The notes: generated by a model not told the origin, from the sequence alone. DNA of 64,000 nt from Chloroflexota bacterium (GCA_016215025.1 JACRMI010000041.1:1-64000), one strand, 5' to 3'. Positions 18,901 to 27,668 are shown, counted from the stretch's first letter. Numbers and translations: made by a program.

Positions 18901-20393
18901 AATATCGTTTGCCCGTCAACGAAAAAATTCTGCGCCGCTTGTTCGCCCACTCTGGCATTTTGGCGCGCGACGCAATTCTGCAACGCTACGAATTCCCAGA
19001 ATCCTGGCTCGACGAGACACTTGCAAAACTTGCTGCATCTCGTGAAATTGTCGCACTCACGCAACACGCAACACGCATCACGGAATTTGTTGACAAACGC
19101 AACTTGGAGCAAATCCATCGTCGCACGCTGACGCTCTTGCGCAAAGAAATCCAGCCCGTCTCGCTCTACACCTATTCCGATTTTCTCACCCGCTGGCAGC
19201 ATCTCGCCGTGCGCGTAAGTGATTTGCGCTCAGTCATGGAACAACTGCGCGGCGTGGCGTTGACGCGCGATGTCTGGGAACAATCGGCGCTGCCGGCGCG
19301 ACTGGATGATTTCGATGCGGCGGATCTCGACGCGTTGTCGCGCAGCGGCGAACTGGTTTGGGTTGCGGACAAGACGCGCGTGCGATTCTTTTTTCGCGGC
19401 GAAGGCAATTTGTTTTTGAATGCGGCAGACACGTCGGCGTTGAGTGAGCCAGCGCAAAAAGCGTACGAGTTTCTCAAATCGGAAGGCGCATCGTTTACGG
19501 CGGATTTGAAGAACGCGCTCGGACTAGTAGACGCACCGCGCGTGCTGGGCGAATTGCTGGCGGCAGGTTTGATTACGAACGATTCGTTGCAAGCGATGCA
19601 ATTTGTTCAGCGAACGAATCCACGCGACGGCAAACGCGCGAGCCAAACGTCGCCGCTTGCCGCTGAACTTGCCGCGCGCCTGGGCGATAGACCGCGCTCA
19701 ATCATGCACCTGCGCTATCGCGATGTCAAGCGGCGCGTCGCCAAGCGTATACGTGAGCAATTGCCCGAGATCAGCTTTGAGGGGCGCTGGTCGATTGTCC
19801 ATCGCTTGACCATCCTGGGGCAGTCACTGAGCGACGAAGAACGCGCGGCAAAACTCGCGCAGCTTTTGCTCGCGCGGTACGGCATCGTCACGCGCGATTG
19901 CATCGAACACGAAGAGATCGAATCGGCGTGGGCGCTGATGTATTCGCATTTGCAGCGTCTGGAACTGCGTGGCGAAATTCGGCGCGGCTATTTTGTACAA
20001 GGGTTGGCGGGCGCACAATTTGCATTGCCTACAGCGGTGGAAAGGTTGCGCCAAGCGAGTCAATCGCCGGGCGACTCACTGATCGTTCTCAACGCAACGG
20101 ATCCAGCCAACGTGTTCGGTGCGCCGCGCTTCGCGCGTGTGCCATCGACGGACGTGGTGCTGTGGCGCGGTCAGCCCGTTTTGATCGCCGAAAATAATGG
20201 CGAAGAGTTGAATGCGCAGCCAGAGATCGATTCACAAGTTATCAATCGCGCGGTGGACGTGTATTTCGCGCAGGTTGCCTCGCGTCGCATCGTCGTCAAG
20301 CAATGGAATCGCGCCGACATTTTGGGCAGTCCTGGCGAAGCGATTCTCAAATCGATTGGATTTTATCGCACGCCGAGTGGGATGGAAAAATGA
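15963..20393 (+). CDS. lhr: Lhr-type ATP-dependent DNA/RNA helicase
   Basis: 1476 residues, the size of full-length Lhr. The N-terminal superfamily 2 core shows PTPPQAQGW (Q motif), Walker A APTGSGKT (residues 45-51), YVSPLKALNNDI, DEIHTLCG (DEIH box), GLSATIRP, and later TSSLELGIDIG and QRVGRSGH. The remaining ~1000 residues are the winged-helix and Lhr C-terminal region. Lhr proteins translocate 3'-5' on single-stranded nucleic acid and act in DNA repair. Two 27-bp perfect-phase palindromes are inserted in the core domain (residues 65-73 and 222-230) where other Lhr proteins are shorter. The stop overlaps the next gene's ATG by ATGA. Confidence 0.92.
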   Translation: MPDILETFSRPTCQWFRNTFGAPTPPQAQGWEAIQRGDHTLILAPTGSGKTLAAFLWGIDELYHVGQIGTLSHGVHLLYVSPLKALNNDIERNLRHPLEGIRATAEHFKIDVPTIRVAVRTGDTPAKLRAAMTKHPPHILITTPESLYLMLTSPRAREMFRTTKTIIVDEIHTLCGNKRGVHLALSLERLEHLATNRVQRIGLSATIRPLDEVARFLGGQIVGQDAILSYRPVTIVDAGYRKPLDLQVVTVVEDFRELPGETIWPSVVPHVLNDIRQHTTTLVFANNRRLAERTADRLNAQLDAEQKEEIPPGSTEALAPGGLPRDRGIFAIGAEGPIRAHHGSMSKEARHKMEQELKAGKLPALVGTSSLELGIDIGAVDLVVQLQSPKSVAQGLQRVGRSGHLVGQTSVGKIYPTFREDLMEAAAITRGMLDGDVELTHTPENPLDVLAQQIVAMVACETWSVPVVYDLVRCAYPYRNLSRASFESVLEMLSGKFERVRARIVWDRVNDRLAALPGTRLLAVMNSGTIADTGAFGVYLSDGKTKVGELDEEFIYETRVGDAFLLGSHVWRVREIADDRIVVEDAAGATPRMPFWNGDYPWRPYELGVRIGKFRRQVQEKLQGNERNSGELREWLKSEYALDENSVNNLLAHVQRQMDAVGVIASDKTIVVETFQDAVGEPRMVIHSPFGGRVNGAWALALTSILRERTGVQIETQSNDDGILFRFPSTSQVSSEIVQKLAASDARERILHELPNSAVFGAQFRMNAGRALLLPRASGRKRTPFWLQRLKAKDLLALVSQYENFPIIAETYRDCLRDVFDLPHLEEILNKIQSGEINVVPIETLVPSPIASALLFNFISVYMYEWDAPKAERQMQSLSLSQEMLDDVIRDGVIRDLLKPEAIADVAQREQHVDPNFRARSAEELDVILHELGDLTEDEIAARSTGDASAWIKQLAEQGRIAQLTIRDQARWIPVELLPEYRLPVNEKILRRLFAHSGILARDAILQRYEFPESWLDETLAKLAASREIVALTQHATRITEFVDKRNLEQIHRRTLTLLRKEIQPVSLYTYSDFLTRWQHLAVRVSDLRSVMEQLRGVALTRDVWEQSALPARLDDFDAADLDALSRSGELVWVADKTRVRFFFRGEGNLFLNAADTSALSEPAQKAYEFLKSEGASFTADLKNALGLVDAPRVLGELLAAGLITNDSLQAMQFVQRTNPRDGKRASQTSPLAAELAARLGDRPRSIMHLRYRDVKRRVAKRIREQLPEISFEGRWSIVHRLTILGQSLSDEERAAKLAQLLLARYGIVTRDCIEHEEIESAWALMYSHLQRLELRGEIRRGYFVQGLAGAQFALPTAVERLRQASQSPGDSLIVLNATDPANVFGAPRFARVPSTDVVLWRGQPVLIAENNGEELNAQPEIDSQVINRAVDVYFAQVASRRIVVKQWNRADILGSPGEAILKSIGFYRTPSGMEK
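16155..16181 (+). repeat. In-frame 27-bp palindromic element, copy 1, inside lhr
   Basis: Arms GTGGGACAAA and TTTGTCCCAC with a 7-bp loop. It begins exactly on a codon boundary and encodes VGQIGTLSH between helicase motif I and the YVSPLKAL motif. Same length, phase and outer sequence as copy 2. Confidence 0.75.
16626..16652 (+). repeat. In-frame 27-bp palindromic element, copy 2, inside lhr
   Basis: Arms GTAGGACAAGAT and ATCTTGTCCTAC around a 3-bp loop. It starts on a codon boundary, encodes VGQDAILSY, and splits the usually contiguous FLGG...RPVTIVDAG segment. Confidence 0.8.
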
Positions 20394-20863
20394 GTGATGT
20401 ACCACCAGCCGCTCGCACGCTCGACGCGATGGAAATTTCGTATCGAATGTTTCGTCACCCAGGTCCGATTGCATCGTTGGAGCAGGCGGCGCGCGAACGC
20501 AATCAAGCGCCCGATCAAATCGTGCGGAGCATTCTCTTTCGTGTGACACCCAGCGAGTATGTGATGGTGCTCATCGCAGGTGATCGTCAAGTCGATTGGC
20601 GGACACTACGCAAGCATTTGTCGCAATCGCGCATCACCATGGCGAACGAAGAAGAAATCTTGCGCGTGACAGGTGCAGAGCGCGGAGGTGTTTCGCCGTT
20701 GGGACTCCCGTCGCCGCTGAAAATCCTCGTCGATGAAAGCGTGTTTGCGAACGAGGAAATTTCGCTGGGGTCGGGCGTGCGCGGCACGACAATCATCATG
20801 CAATCGGCAGACTTGCGGCGCGCGTTGGGCGATGGGGTGATTGGAAATTTTGCGGAGAAATAA
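20390..20863 (+). CDS. YbaK/EbsC-type aminoacyl-tRNA deacylase
   Basis: 157 residues of the YbaK/ProRS-INS fold, which hydrolyses mischarged aminoacyl-tRNAs in trans. Visible features are ARTLDAMEISYRMFRHPGP at the N terminus, QIVRSILFR with the family's basic/hydrophobic pattern, and GGVSPLGLPSPLKILVDESVF near the C terminus. The start ATG overlaps the lhr stop (ATGA), so the genes are coupled; a longer frame begins within lhr and is rejected. Specificity (Cys-tRNA-Pro versus other) is not determinable. Confidence 0.85.
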   Translation: MSDVPPAARTLDAMEISYRMFRHPGPIASLEQAARERNQAPDQIVRSILFRVTPSEYVMVLIAGDRQVDWRTLRKHLSQSRITMANEEEILRVTGAERGGVSPLGLPSPLKILVDESVFANEEISLGSGVRGTTIIMQSADLRRALGDGVIGNFAEK

Positions 20864-20871
20864 GATTTCAA

Positions 20872-20942
20872 TTGTCACCTCGAACGGAGTGAGAGGTCAC
20901 ATTATCTGATGCGAGGTTTCTCGCTTCGCTCGAAATGACAAT
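20872..20942. repeat. Intergenic palindromic repeat (TTGTCACCTCGA...TCGAAATGACAA)
   Basis: Complementary ends around short inner repeats (GAGAGGT, GCGAGGTTTCTCGC). Same general class as the elements at 2500 and 29330. Confidence 0.6.
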
Positions 20943-20969
20943 ATAAAAACTATAGCGTGAGTTTGTGTA

Positions 20970-21347
20970 ATGGATTTGCAAAGAGATTTACCAACCCTTT
21001 TAGCCGTGATTGGCATTGTGATGTTGACGGCGCTAGTTCTGGCGCTCGTCTTTTTGTTGTGGGTCGCATGGCGTATCAAGCGAATCAATTTGCCCGCTGG
21101 CGCGGATTTCATGACGGCGTTACGGGCGCTGCCATTGCGTGTCGCCATCACACTCGACTTGCTCGATCTGGGTCTTGACGTTTTTTCGGCTCCGGTTGCG
21201 TGGTTTTTGTTGGATCGATTAGGATTAGCGCCCTTGCGAGGTGTCGCCGCCATCAAGGGTCTGATTCCATTGAATGGAATGATTCCAGCGATGACCGTTG
21301 CTTGGGCATTGGTTCGGGTCGCTGATCGTTTTCAACTTGTACGTTGA
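20970..21347 (+). CDS. Small membrane protein of unknown function
   Basis: 125 residues: an N-terminal helix (LLAVIGIVMLTALVLALVFLLWVAW), a basic stretch (RIKRINLP), then moderately hydrophobic segments (FSAPVAWFLLDRLGLAPL, GMIPAMTVAWALVRVA). No family recognised. Monocistronic by spacing, preceded by a palindromic repeat. Confidence 0.6.
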   Translation: MDLQRDLPTLLAVIGIVMLTALVLALVFLLWVAWRIKRINLPAGADFMTALRALPLRVAITLDLLDLGLDVFSAPVAWFLLDRLGLAPLRGVAAIKGLIPLNGMIPAMTVAWALVRVADRFQLVR

Positions 21348-21663
21348 TGTGCGCTTTGGCTCTCGATTGAATCAACCTGCATTCCTCAGTCCTGTCTTCT
21401 TCGAATAAAATCCGCTTAATGCTGGAAAAGTCCTCTCGCGATTGACCGAACTTTTCTGATTGTTTCCACTTGAGACATAGCGTAGATTACAAGTACAAAT
21501 ACTCATCCTATATTAAAAAACCGTTGGAAGCCAAATTCGCCGAAATAGCAAGCGAATCAAATTTGGCGCACTCTGCGTTAGATAAGTGGGACATGACAAA
21601 ACACGAGTCGTGTTCAGTAGTGGCGCTAGGCAACGCCTGCCTAACCAGCAAGGATGAGGGGAT
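21348..21663. other. Intergenic region without a convincing gene
   Basis: About 316 bp. A 65-residue frame starting with TTG at 21470 shows no family resemblance or ribosome binding site and is not accepted. I see no terminator, riboswitch or clear promoter; the last bases contain GAGGGG, the ribosome binding site of the next gene. Confidence 0.5.
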
Positions 21664-22524
21664 ATGAATATGCAAGTTATTCCTGAACCCACTGCCGATA
21701 CAATTTTTATCTTAGACACCGACAGTCGCATTCTCAAAGTTGTTCCCACCAATTCATTGCCACTCTATGTTTCCCCCGGCGATTCGGTCAATGAACTCTA
21801 TCGCAATCATGTGTCGGCATCGCAATTAGAGTTCTTAAACCAGCAAATTCGTGCGGCGCGATTGACGCGCCAATCGACGAGTAGTCTCTTCGACTTGACC
21901 CTCGGCAATATCTCCCGCAAGTTTTTAGCATCCTTTTGGGCGTTAGAAGGCGACATGGTGATCATGATCGTCCGGGCGATGGCGGAATATCCTCAAACGC
22001 TTCCCTCAGCCGAACGTCGGCATCGTGAGATGATGATCTTCAACCGCTTGGCAAAAATCGTTTTGAGCGATCAAGACCCGGCGTGGGTCCTCGACCTTGT
22101 CATGAATGAAACGGCGGCGTTGATTCAAGCGAAGCATGTTTCGCTTTTATTGGCGGAAAATAACGAATTGGTGTTTGCAGCCGTTCAAGGTGAAAACGCC
22201 GACAAGTTGCGCGGTCAACACATGCCTGCCAATACTGGAATTGCCGGGGACGTACTGCACACGGGTAAGCCGATCTATGCCTCGGCGGAACAAGTCCGCG
22301 CGCGGGCATATCATCAATTTGAACAACAAACCGGTTATATTCCTCAAACGATCCTGGCTGCGCCATTGCGATTAGGCAAACCCATCATCGGTGTGATCGA
22401 AGTGGTGGAAAGCAAACCGAATGCGTTCACGCCCAGCGATTTGCAGACCTTGGATGCGGCGGCTAATTGGGCAGCGATTGCCGTTGCCAATGCGCATCAC
22501 ATCTTTCCTGCCAACGAAGACTAG
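21664..22524 (+). CDS. PAS-like/GAF sensor protein without output domain
   Basis: 286 residues. Residues ~5-110 resemble a PAS domain (ADTIFILDTDSRILKVVPTN), and residues ~125-280 a GAF domain (ILNRLAKIVLSD-like helix, ETAALIQAKHVSLLLAE, GIAGDVLHTGKPIYA, APLRLGKPIIGVIEVVE, LQTLDAAANWAAIAVANA). No kinase, GGDEF or HTH output is present. It lies 47 bp upstream of an OmpR-type response regulator and probably acts with it through an unlinked partner. Start supported by GAGGGG. Confidence 0.8.
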   Translation: MNMQVIPEPTADTIFILDTDSRILKVVPTNSLPLYVSPGDSVNELYRNHVSASQLEFLNQQIRAARLTRQSTSSLFDLTLGNISRKFLASFWALEGDMVIMIVRAMAEYPQTLPSAERRHREMMIFNRLAKIVLSDQDPAWVLDLVMNETAALIQAKHVSLLLAENNELVFAAVQGENADKLRGQHMPANTGIAGDVLHTGKPIYASAEQVRARAYHQFEQQTGYIPQTILAAPLRLGKPIIGVIEVVESKPNAFTPSDLQTLDAAANWAAIAVANAHHIFPANED

Positions 22525-22571
22525 GCCATCCAGCGCTGGCGAAGTCAAACGAAAGGGAATCCTAGCGGGCT

Positions 22572-23315
22572 ATGCAGTTGCTTGCTCAGATTCTAATCGT
22601 CGATAATGATTTGGCGATTCAACCCTCCTTGATCAACGAGTTGTACGAACGCGGTTTTCGGGTTCATACCGCGGAGACGGCTGAACAGGCGCTGCATATC
22701 TTGGAACGCCAAGCATTTGATATTGCCATTCTCGATTTAAACCTGTCGGGAAAAATTGGAAGCCGAGAATTATTTCAAACGATTCGTGAACGATCCCCTC
22801 AGACCATTACGATCTGGACCGGCCATGCCCCGCTCGATGCGGCTTTGCTAGCACTGCCGGATGGCGCTTCCGATTATGTGCCGAAACCTGCCCGTCTCGA
22901 GCAGCTCATCCAAGTGATTCAACGCAATCTTGATGTGCATCATCATCAAGCCGTGTCGGCTCAACCCGAACATGCGAATGGAAGCACGACTAGAATTGAA
23001 TCCGAATTTCCCTTGGTCAAGGTCGGGGAATTCGTCGTCGACCCGCTCAATTCGATTGTTTGGCGCAATGAGCAACAGTTGCCACTTTCGCCGAGTGAAT
23101 TCAACACGCTCAATTACCTCGTCAGTCATGCCGACCGGGTGGTCACGGCCGAAGAATTGGCAAACATTACCGAGGTGGCTGCGCCCTTGGATTCCAAAAT
23201 CGGAACGATGGTACGAGCCAAGATCAAACGTTTGCGTCGCAAGTTGGGCGACGATGCGCGCCATCCTCGCTACATTCTCAATGTGCGTGGTCAAGGGTAC
23301 CGTTTTCAACCCTAA
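22572..23315 (+). CDS. OmpR/PhoB-family response regulator
   Basis: 247 residues. Receiver domain 1-120 with acidic pocket DND (11-13), phosphoacceptor Asp55 in ILDLNLSG, Thr83 (IWTGHAP) and Lys in VPKPA. The C-terminal winged helix (~150-247) ends RRKLGDDARHPRYILNVRGQGYRF, the classic Trans_reg_C recognition region. No cognate histidine kinase is adjacent; only the PAS/GAF protein precedes it. Regulates unknown promoters. Confidence 0.9.
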   Translation: MQLLAQILIVDNDLAIQPSLINELYERGFRVHTAETAEQALHILERQAFDIAILDLNLSGKIGSRELFQTIRERSPQTITIWTGHAPLDAALLALPDGASDYVPKPARLEQLIQVIQRNLDVHHHQAVSAQPEHANGSTTRIESEFPLVKVGEFVVDPLNSIVWRNEQQLPLSPSEFNTLNYLVSHADRVVTAEELANITEVAAPLDSKIGTMVRAKIKRLRRKLGDDARHPRYILNVRGQGYRFQP

Positions 23316-23396
23316 GGTCCTCCTCTCTGTCCGTTTAGCCTCCTGGATTAAATCTAAAAACTTTTATAAAAATTAAACAACGCCATTTGCCGAAAA

Positions 23397-23425
23397 TTGA
23401 CTTGACTTGTCCTCGATGGTATAAT
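23397..23425 (+). promoter_or_regulatory. Strong promoter of the radical SAM gene
   Basis: TTGACT (23397-23402), 17-bp spacer, TATAAT (23420-23425) with extended TG. It overlaps an upstream in-frame ATG (23424), which therefore cannot be the translation start. Confidence 0.8.
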
Positions 23426-23504
23426 GGCTTTGTTTCATTTCCCCGCAAGTCAGAGACTCTTCTGCACGCAATTTAAGTCTCGTAACGCTGTTAGGAGGTA
23501 CGCT

Positions 23505-25001
23505 TTGCGCGTTCTACTGATCAATCCACGTTTTCAACTTCCTATCGATACTCGGACCACTCCGCATCTCGGCTTGGCATATCTCGCCGCCGTGAGTGAG
23601 CGGCGGGGTGACGAGGTGCGCGTGTTCGACATGGACGTAGAAGACGTCAAATTAACTGAGTTCGTGCACGATTATCGTCCCGACCTTGTCGGCATTACGA
23701 GCAACACGCCGCAAGTGAAACAGGGCTGGTTTGCTGCTCGTGAAATCAAATCCGTCCTTGATGTTCCCATCGTGCAAGGTGGTCCGCACGTTTCGGCGCT
23801 GCCGGAAGAATCCGCATCGCGCCCTGAAATCGATATTGTCGCGCGCGGCGAAGGCGAAGACACCTGGATCCATTTGTGCGAGGTTGTCGAAAAAGCCAAA
23901 GCGGCAAATCCCAAATTTCAATCGAGTGATTTGCTCGACCCCACGAACAAACTCCTCGATGATGTTTTGGGCATCACCTATCAGTCACCCGATGGCAAGA
24001 TTCGGCATACGCATGAACGCCCCGCAATTGCCGACCTTGATTCGCTGCCATTTCCTGCGTATCACTATTTTAAGATGGAGCGTTATACCTCGCTGCAACC
24101 AGCGATGGATGCCATCGGCAAAGGTAAATCATTCAGCATGATGACTTCGCGCGGCTGCCCCTATCGCTGCACGTTCTGTTCGCAGAGCGTGATGGCGGAA
24201 AAATGGCGCGCGCGTTCGCCGGAGAGCGTCGTGAAAGAATGGGCGCATTTGGTGAACGACCTGGGCGCAGAAGAAATCGGCATCCTCGACGATTCGGCAA
24301 ATATTCAGCGTGCGCGTTTGCATGATCTTTGCACCCGCTTGATCGACGCGAAGTTAAATCACGTTCCTTGGATTTTGATCAACGGCATTCGCGCCAATCT
24401 CGCCGACGAAGATTTATTGCGGCACATGAAGCAAGCGGGTTTGCTGCGTCTGGCGTTCGGCGTTGAGACCGGCGACGAAGATATTCTCGAATCGATTGAC
24501 AAACGCGTGACGCACGATCAAATTCGCGCGGCATTCAAGAACGCGAAAAAAGTTGGACTCGAAACGGTGGGCTTTTTCATCATCGGCTTGCCCGGCGACA
24601 CGGAAGAGACGATGGAAAAGACGATCCAATTCGCATGCGAACTCGATCCGCTCGTCGCCAACTTTTCGATGATGACACCGTATCCTGGGACAAAAGTGTG
24701 GGAGCAGGTGCATCGTAATGGCGGGCGAATGCTCGTCAAGGATTGGCAGGATTACGTTTTCTTTGAAGGCAAGGCGCGTTTTGAAATGGGTGAGACGACG
24801 GCTGCCGTTCAAGAGAAAAAATGGAAAGAGGCATACCGCCGATTCTATCTACGCCCGCATCGCGTGATGATGACGTTGATGCGCAAATCGACATGGCAGC
24901 ATTTCCCACGTACGTTGAGCATGGCGTTGAAAATCGTCATGCCGAAGAAAACGAAAGATAATGTAAAAGCATTGGCGGAAGAAACGCAAGTGGCGTGCTA
25001 A
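23505..25001 (+). CDS. Cobalamin-binding radical SAM protein (paralogue A)
   Basis: 498 residues from a TTG start with AGGAGGT five bases upstream; the ATG at 23424 lies inside the promoter. The N-terminal B12-binding domain has VRGGPHVSALPEE-like and ARGEGEDTW sequences; the radical SAM cluster is near residue 218 (SRGCPYRCTFC). Further conserved segments are [36 protein letters not shown] and TPYPGTKVWEQV. It is closely related in architecture and sequence to the protein at 30569, so the pair arose by duplication. Probable role: radical methylation or rearrangement of an unknown substrate. Confidence 0.87.
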   Translation: MRVLLINPRFQLPIDTRTTPHLGLAYLAAVSERRGDEVRVFDMDVEDVKLTEFVHDYRPDLVGITSNTPQVKQGWFAAREIKSVLDVPIVQGGPHVSALPEESASRPEIDIVARGEGEDTWIHLCEVVEKAKAANPKFQSSDLLDPTNKLLDDVLGITYQSPDGKIRHTHERPAIADLDSLPFPAYHYFKMERYTSLQPAMDAIGKGKSFSMMTSRGCPYRCTFCSQSVMAEKWRARSPESVVKEWAHLVNDLGAEEIGILDDSANIQRARLHDLCTRLIDAKLNHVPWILINGIRANLADEDLLRHMKQAGLLRLAFGVETGDEDILESIDKRVTHDQIRAAFKNAKKVGLETVGFFIIGLPGDTEETMEKTIQFACELDPLVANFSMMTPYPGTKVWEQVHRNGGRMLVKDWQDYVFFEGKARFEMGETTAAVQEKKWKEAYRRFYLRPHRVMMTLMRKSTWQHFPRTLSMALKIVMPKKTKDNVKALAEETQVAC

Positions 25002-25008
25002 ACGCAGT

Positions 25009-25243
25009 GTCATTCTGAGAACTCATGTCCTCGCGGGCATGTTTAGGGAAAGAAACTTGTCACGCAAAGCGTGAGCGCAGCGTCGGACGCACTTCGTCCG
25101 CAGCATCTCTCTATGCAGAGAACGAGACCCTGAGCGGAGCGAAGGGTGACAGGCTGAAGTTTCTGAGCAGCGAAGCGAAGAATCTCAAAAATCCACTTTA
25201 CGAGATTCTTCGTCGCAAAAAACGGTCCTCAGAATGACATTCC
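25009..25243. repeat. Large intergenic palindromic element, compound
   Basis: Begins TGTCATTCTGAGAAC and ends CCTCAGAATGACATT, so the outer ends are inverted repeats. It contains inner palindromes (e.g. GGACGCACTTCGTCC, GAGATTCTTCGTCG) and looks like two or three elements nested in each other. It fills most of the 25002-25368 gap before the ferredoxin gene. Confidence 0.75.
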
Positions 25244-25368
25244 AAGATATTTCTGCGAGTGAGGATGGCTCGCGTTTCGCTTGATGATTGAGCGCATACG
25301 ATTTGTTCCAAACGCGCCAAGGATGGCATAACAACTAATATTCTCAAAGTAGAGAAAGGGGAAGTGGT

Positions 25369-25782
25369 ATGCGGCTCTACGCAGATAGCGCGAGATGCTC
25401 GGGTTGTCGAGCGTGTCTCGTCGCGTGTTCGCTCAACTTGTTCGAGCAGAATAATCCAAAGAAAGCGGCGCTCCGTGTTCTGGCGCATTTTCCATCGCCA
25501 GGCAATTACGAAGTAAAGGTGTGCACGCAATGCGGTGATTGCGCGGCTGTTTGTCCAACCGGTGCGATCAAGCAAAACGACAAGGGCGCGTACTACGTCG
25601 ATTTCGCTGAATGCAATTTGTGCGAAGCCTGCGTCCCAGCTTGTCTCGAAAGCGTCATGTTTGTTCGCGCACATTTGGCAGAGACCGCGTGGAAGTGTAG
25701 TCTGTGCGGCGATTGTGTTGCGGTGTGCGGCACAAACGTTTTGCAGATTGGACAAGTGGTCGCCGAAGGAGCACAGCGATGA
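25369..25782 (+). CDS. Polyferredoxin (four 4Fe-4S motifs), AOR electron-transfer partner
   Basis: 137 residues with four cysteine clusters: CSGCRACLVAC, CTQCGDCAAVCPTGAI, CNLCEACVPACLE and CSLCGDCVAVCG. This is the small HycB/DMSOR-B-like ferredoxin that accompanies many aldehyde ferredoxin oxidoreductases. Its stop overlaps the AOR start by ATGA, so it should accept electrons from that enzyme. Start preceded by GAAAGGGGAAG. Confidence 0.9.
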   Translation: MRLYADSARCSGCRACLVACSLNLFEQNNPKKAALRVLAHFPSPGNYEVKVCTQCGDCAAVCPTGAIKQNDKGAYYVDFAECNLCEACVPACLESVMFVRAHLAETAWKCSLCGDCVAVCGTNVLQIGQVVAEGAQR

Positions 25783-27602
25783 ACGGCTACGGCGGACACA
25801 TTCTGCGGGTCAATTTAACAACTGGCAAGATTACGAAATCGCCAACGCCCGCAGATCTCGCACGTGACTATATGGGCGGGCGCGGTTTCGGCGCATATTT
25901 TCTCTACAAAGAAGTTCCAAAAGGTGCTGACCCGCTCGGTCCCGACAATAAATTGATCGTCTCAAGCGGGCCGCTTTCGGGGTTGATGATTCCGGGCGCA
26001 GGCAAATGCGATTTTGCGTGCAAGTCACCGCTCACGGGCGGTTATGCAAGCGCGTCACTCGGCGGATTGTTTACCGCCGAAATAAAATATGCTGGACTCG
26101 ACAGCATCATTCTCGAAGGGGCGAGTGACAAGCCGGTTTATCTCTTTATCGACGATAACCGAATTGAACTGCGCGATGCATCGACGTTGTGGGGCAAAGG
26201 TGCGATCACTTTAGAGACCGAATTGAAAGAAAAACTCGGCGACGAATTTCAAATCGCGTGCATCGGTCCTGCGGCAGAGAACGGCGTTTTATATGCGCAC
26301 ATCAACCACGATTTCGGTCGCCAAGCCGGACGTGGTGGCGTCGGTACCGTGATGGGCGCAAAGAAAATCAAAGCGATTGCGATTCGCGGTACTCAATCAG
26401 TGCCGGTGGCCGACATGGCAGCGTATCGCAAAGCGGGCATGGCACTTTATAAAGCGTGCAAAGATTCGGATGGATTAAAGCCGTGGCAAACCTACGGCAC
26501 GACGATGGTCGTGAGTTGGTGCGATGAAATCGGCGCGCTGCCGACGCGAAATTTTTCGGCGGGATCATTTGAGCAAGGCAAGACACTTTACGGTCCCGTG
26601 ATTCGCGAGCAAATCGTCATCAACGATAAAGGCTGCTTCGGATGCCCATCGCCATGCGGCAAGTACAGTCGATTGAGTCGCTACGGCACGCGCGTCGAGG
26701 GTCCCGAGTACGAAACGATCGGCATGGTCGGATCGAACCTGGGAATCGCCGATGCCGAAGATGTCGCGCAGATCAATTTTCTATGTGACGAGTGGGGCAT
26801 CGATACCATCAGCGCAGGGGGAGCGATTGCCTGGGCGATGGAATGCTACGAAAAGGGTATCCTGACGCAGGCAGATACCGATGGGCTTGAACTAAAATTT
26901 GGAAATGTTCAAGCGGTGTTTACACTCATCGAAAAAATTGCCAAGCGCGAAGGACTCGGTGCATTGTTGGCGGATGGCACCAAACGCGCCGCGCAAAAAA
27001 CCGGCAAGGGGAGCGAGAGATTCGCGATCCAAGTCAAAGGCATGGAGCAATCGGCATACGCCACGCACAATGCGACTGCGATGCTCCTGTCGTACATGAC
27101 TGCCGATGTCGGCGCGCATCACAATCGTTCGTGGGCAATCACGTACGATTTGCAAGTCGGACGCGAAAAGGTCAGTGATGACAAAGTCGCGCGCGTCATT
27201 TGGTTGCAGCACGTTCGCCCCGCATTCGATATGATGGGCGCATGTCGCTTGCAATGGGTCGAGTTGAGTGTCGACCTGGAAATGTATCCGCCAGCGCTTG
27301 AAGCCATTACGGGCATCAAGCGTACGTGGAAAGATTTGGAACTAGTCAGCGAACGGGTATGGAATCTGACGCGCATGTTCTGGGCACGTGAGAATGAAAA
27401 CTTTGGACGGAATTGGGATATGCCCTCACCGCGTTTCTACACTGATGCACCGACGAGCGGAACGACGGCAGGAAAAATTACCAAGCTTGAAGATGTAAAC
27501 AAATTGCTCGACATGTACTATGAGCAACGGGGATGGTCATCGAATGGTTTGCCCAAACCGGAGACGTTAAATCGTTTAGGTTTGAGTGAACTTGGAGCAT
27601 AA
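25779..27602 (+). CDS. aor: Tungsten-containing aldehyde ferredoxin oxidoreductase
   Basis: 607 residues, normal AOR length. Motifs: MGGRGFGAYF (tungstopterin domain), GRQAGRGGVGTVMGAKKIKA, the 4Fe-4S ligands Cys286-Cys289-Cys293 (CFGCPSPCGKYSR) with the fourth Cys489 (GACRLQW), and DVGAHHNRSWA. AOR enzymes interconvert aldehydes and carboxylic acids with ferredoxin and a tungsten bis-pterin cofactor. The gene sits between the polyferredoxin (4-bp overlap) and a MoaD-like protein, a known genomic arrangement. The exact aldehyde is unknown. Confidence 0.92.
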   Translation: MNGYGGHILRVNLTTGKITKSPTPADLARDYMGGRGFGAYFLYKEVPKGADPLGPDNKLIVSSGPLSGLMIPGAGKCDFACKSPLTGGYASASLGGLFTAEIKYAGLDSIILEGASDKPVYLFIDDNRIELRDASTLWGKGAITLETELKEKLGDEFQIACIGPAAENGVLYAHINHDFGRQAGRGGVGTVMGAKKIKAIAIRGTQSVPVADMAAYRKAGMALYKACKDSDGLKPWQTYGTTMVVSWCDEIGALPTRNFSAGSFEQGKTLYGPVIREQIVINDKGCFGCPSPCGKYSRLSRYGTRVEGPEYETIGMVGSNLGIADAEDVAQINFLCDEWGIDTISAGGAIAWAMECYEKGILTQADTDGLELKFGNVQAVFTLIEKIAKREGLGALLADGTKRAAQKTGKGSERFAIQVKGMEQSAYATHNATAMLLSYMTADVGAHHNRSWAITYDLQVGREKVSDDKVARVIWLQHVRPAFDMMGACRLQWVELSVDLEMYPPALEAITGIKRTWKDLELVSERVWNLTRMFWARENENFGRNWDMPSPRFYTDAPTSGTTAGKITKLEDVNKLLDMYYEQRGWSSNGLPKPETLNRLGLSELGA

Positions 27603-27668
27603 AGAAAAAGTGACAGGGGGCAAGTAGCAAGGGAAGTGAAATGTCCCACGTCCCACGTCACCTTAAGA

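Noticed and set aside
21470..21667. 65-residue frame upstream of the PAS/GAF gene
   Set aside because: TTG start, no ribosome binding site, no similarity, overlaps the next start.
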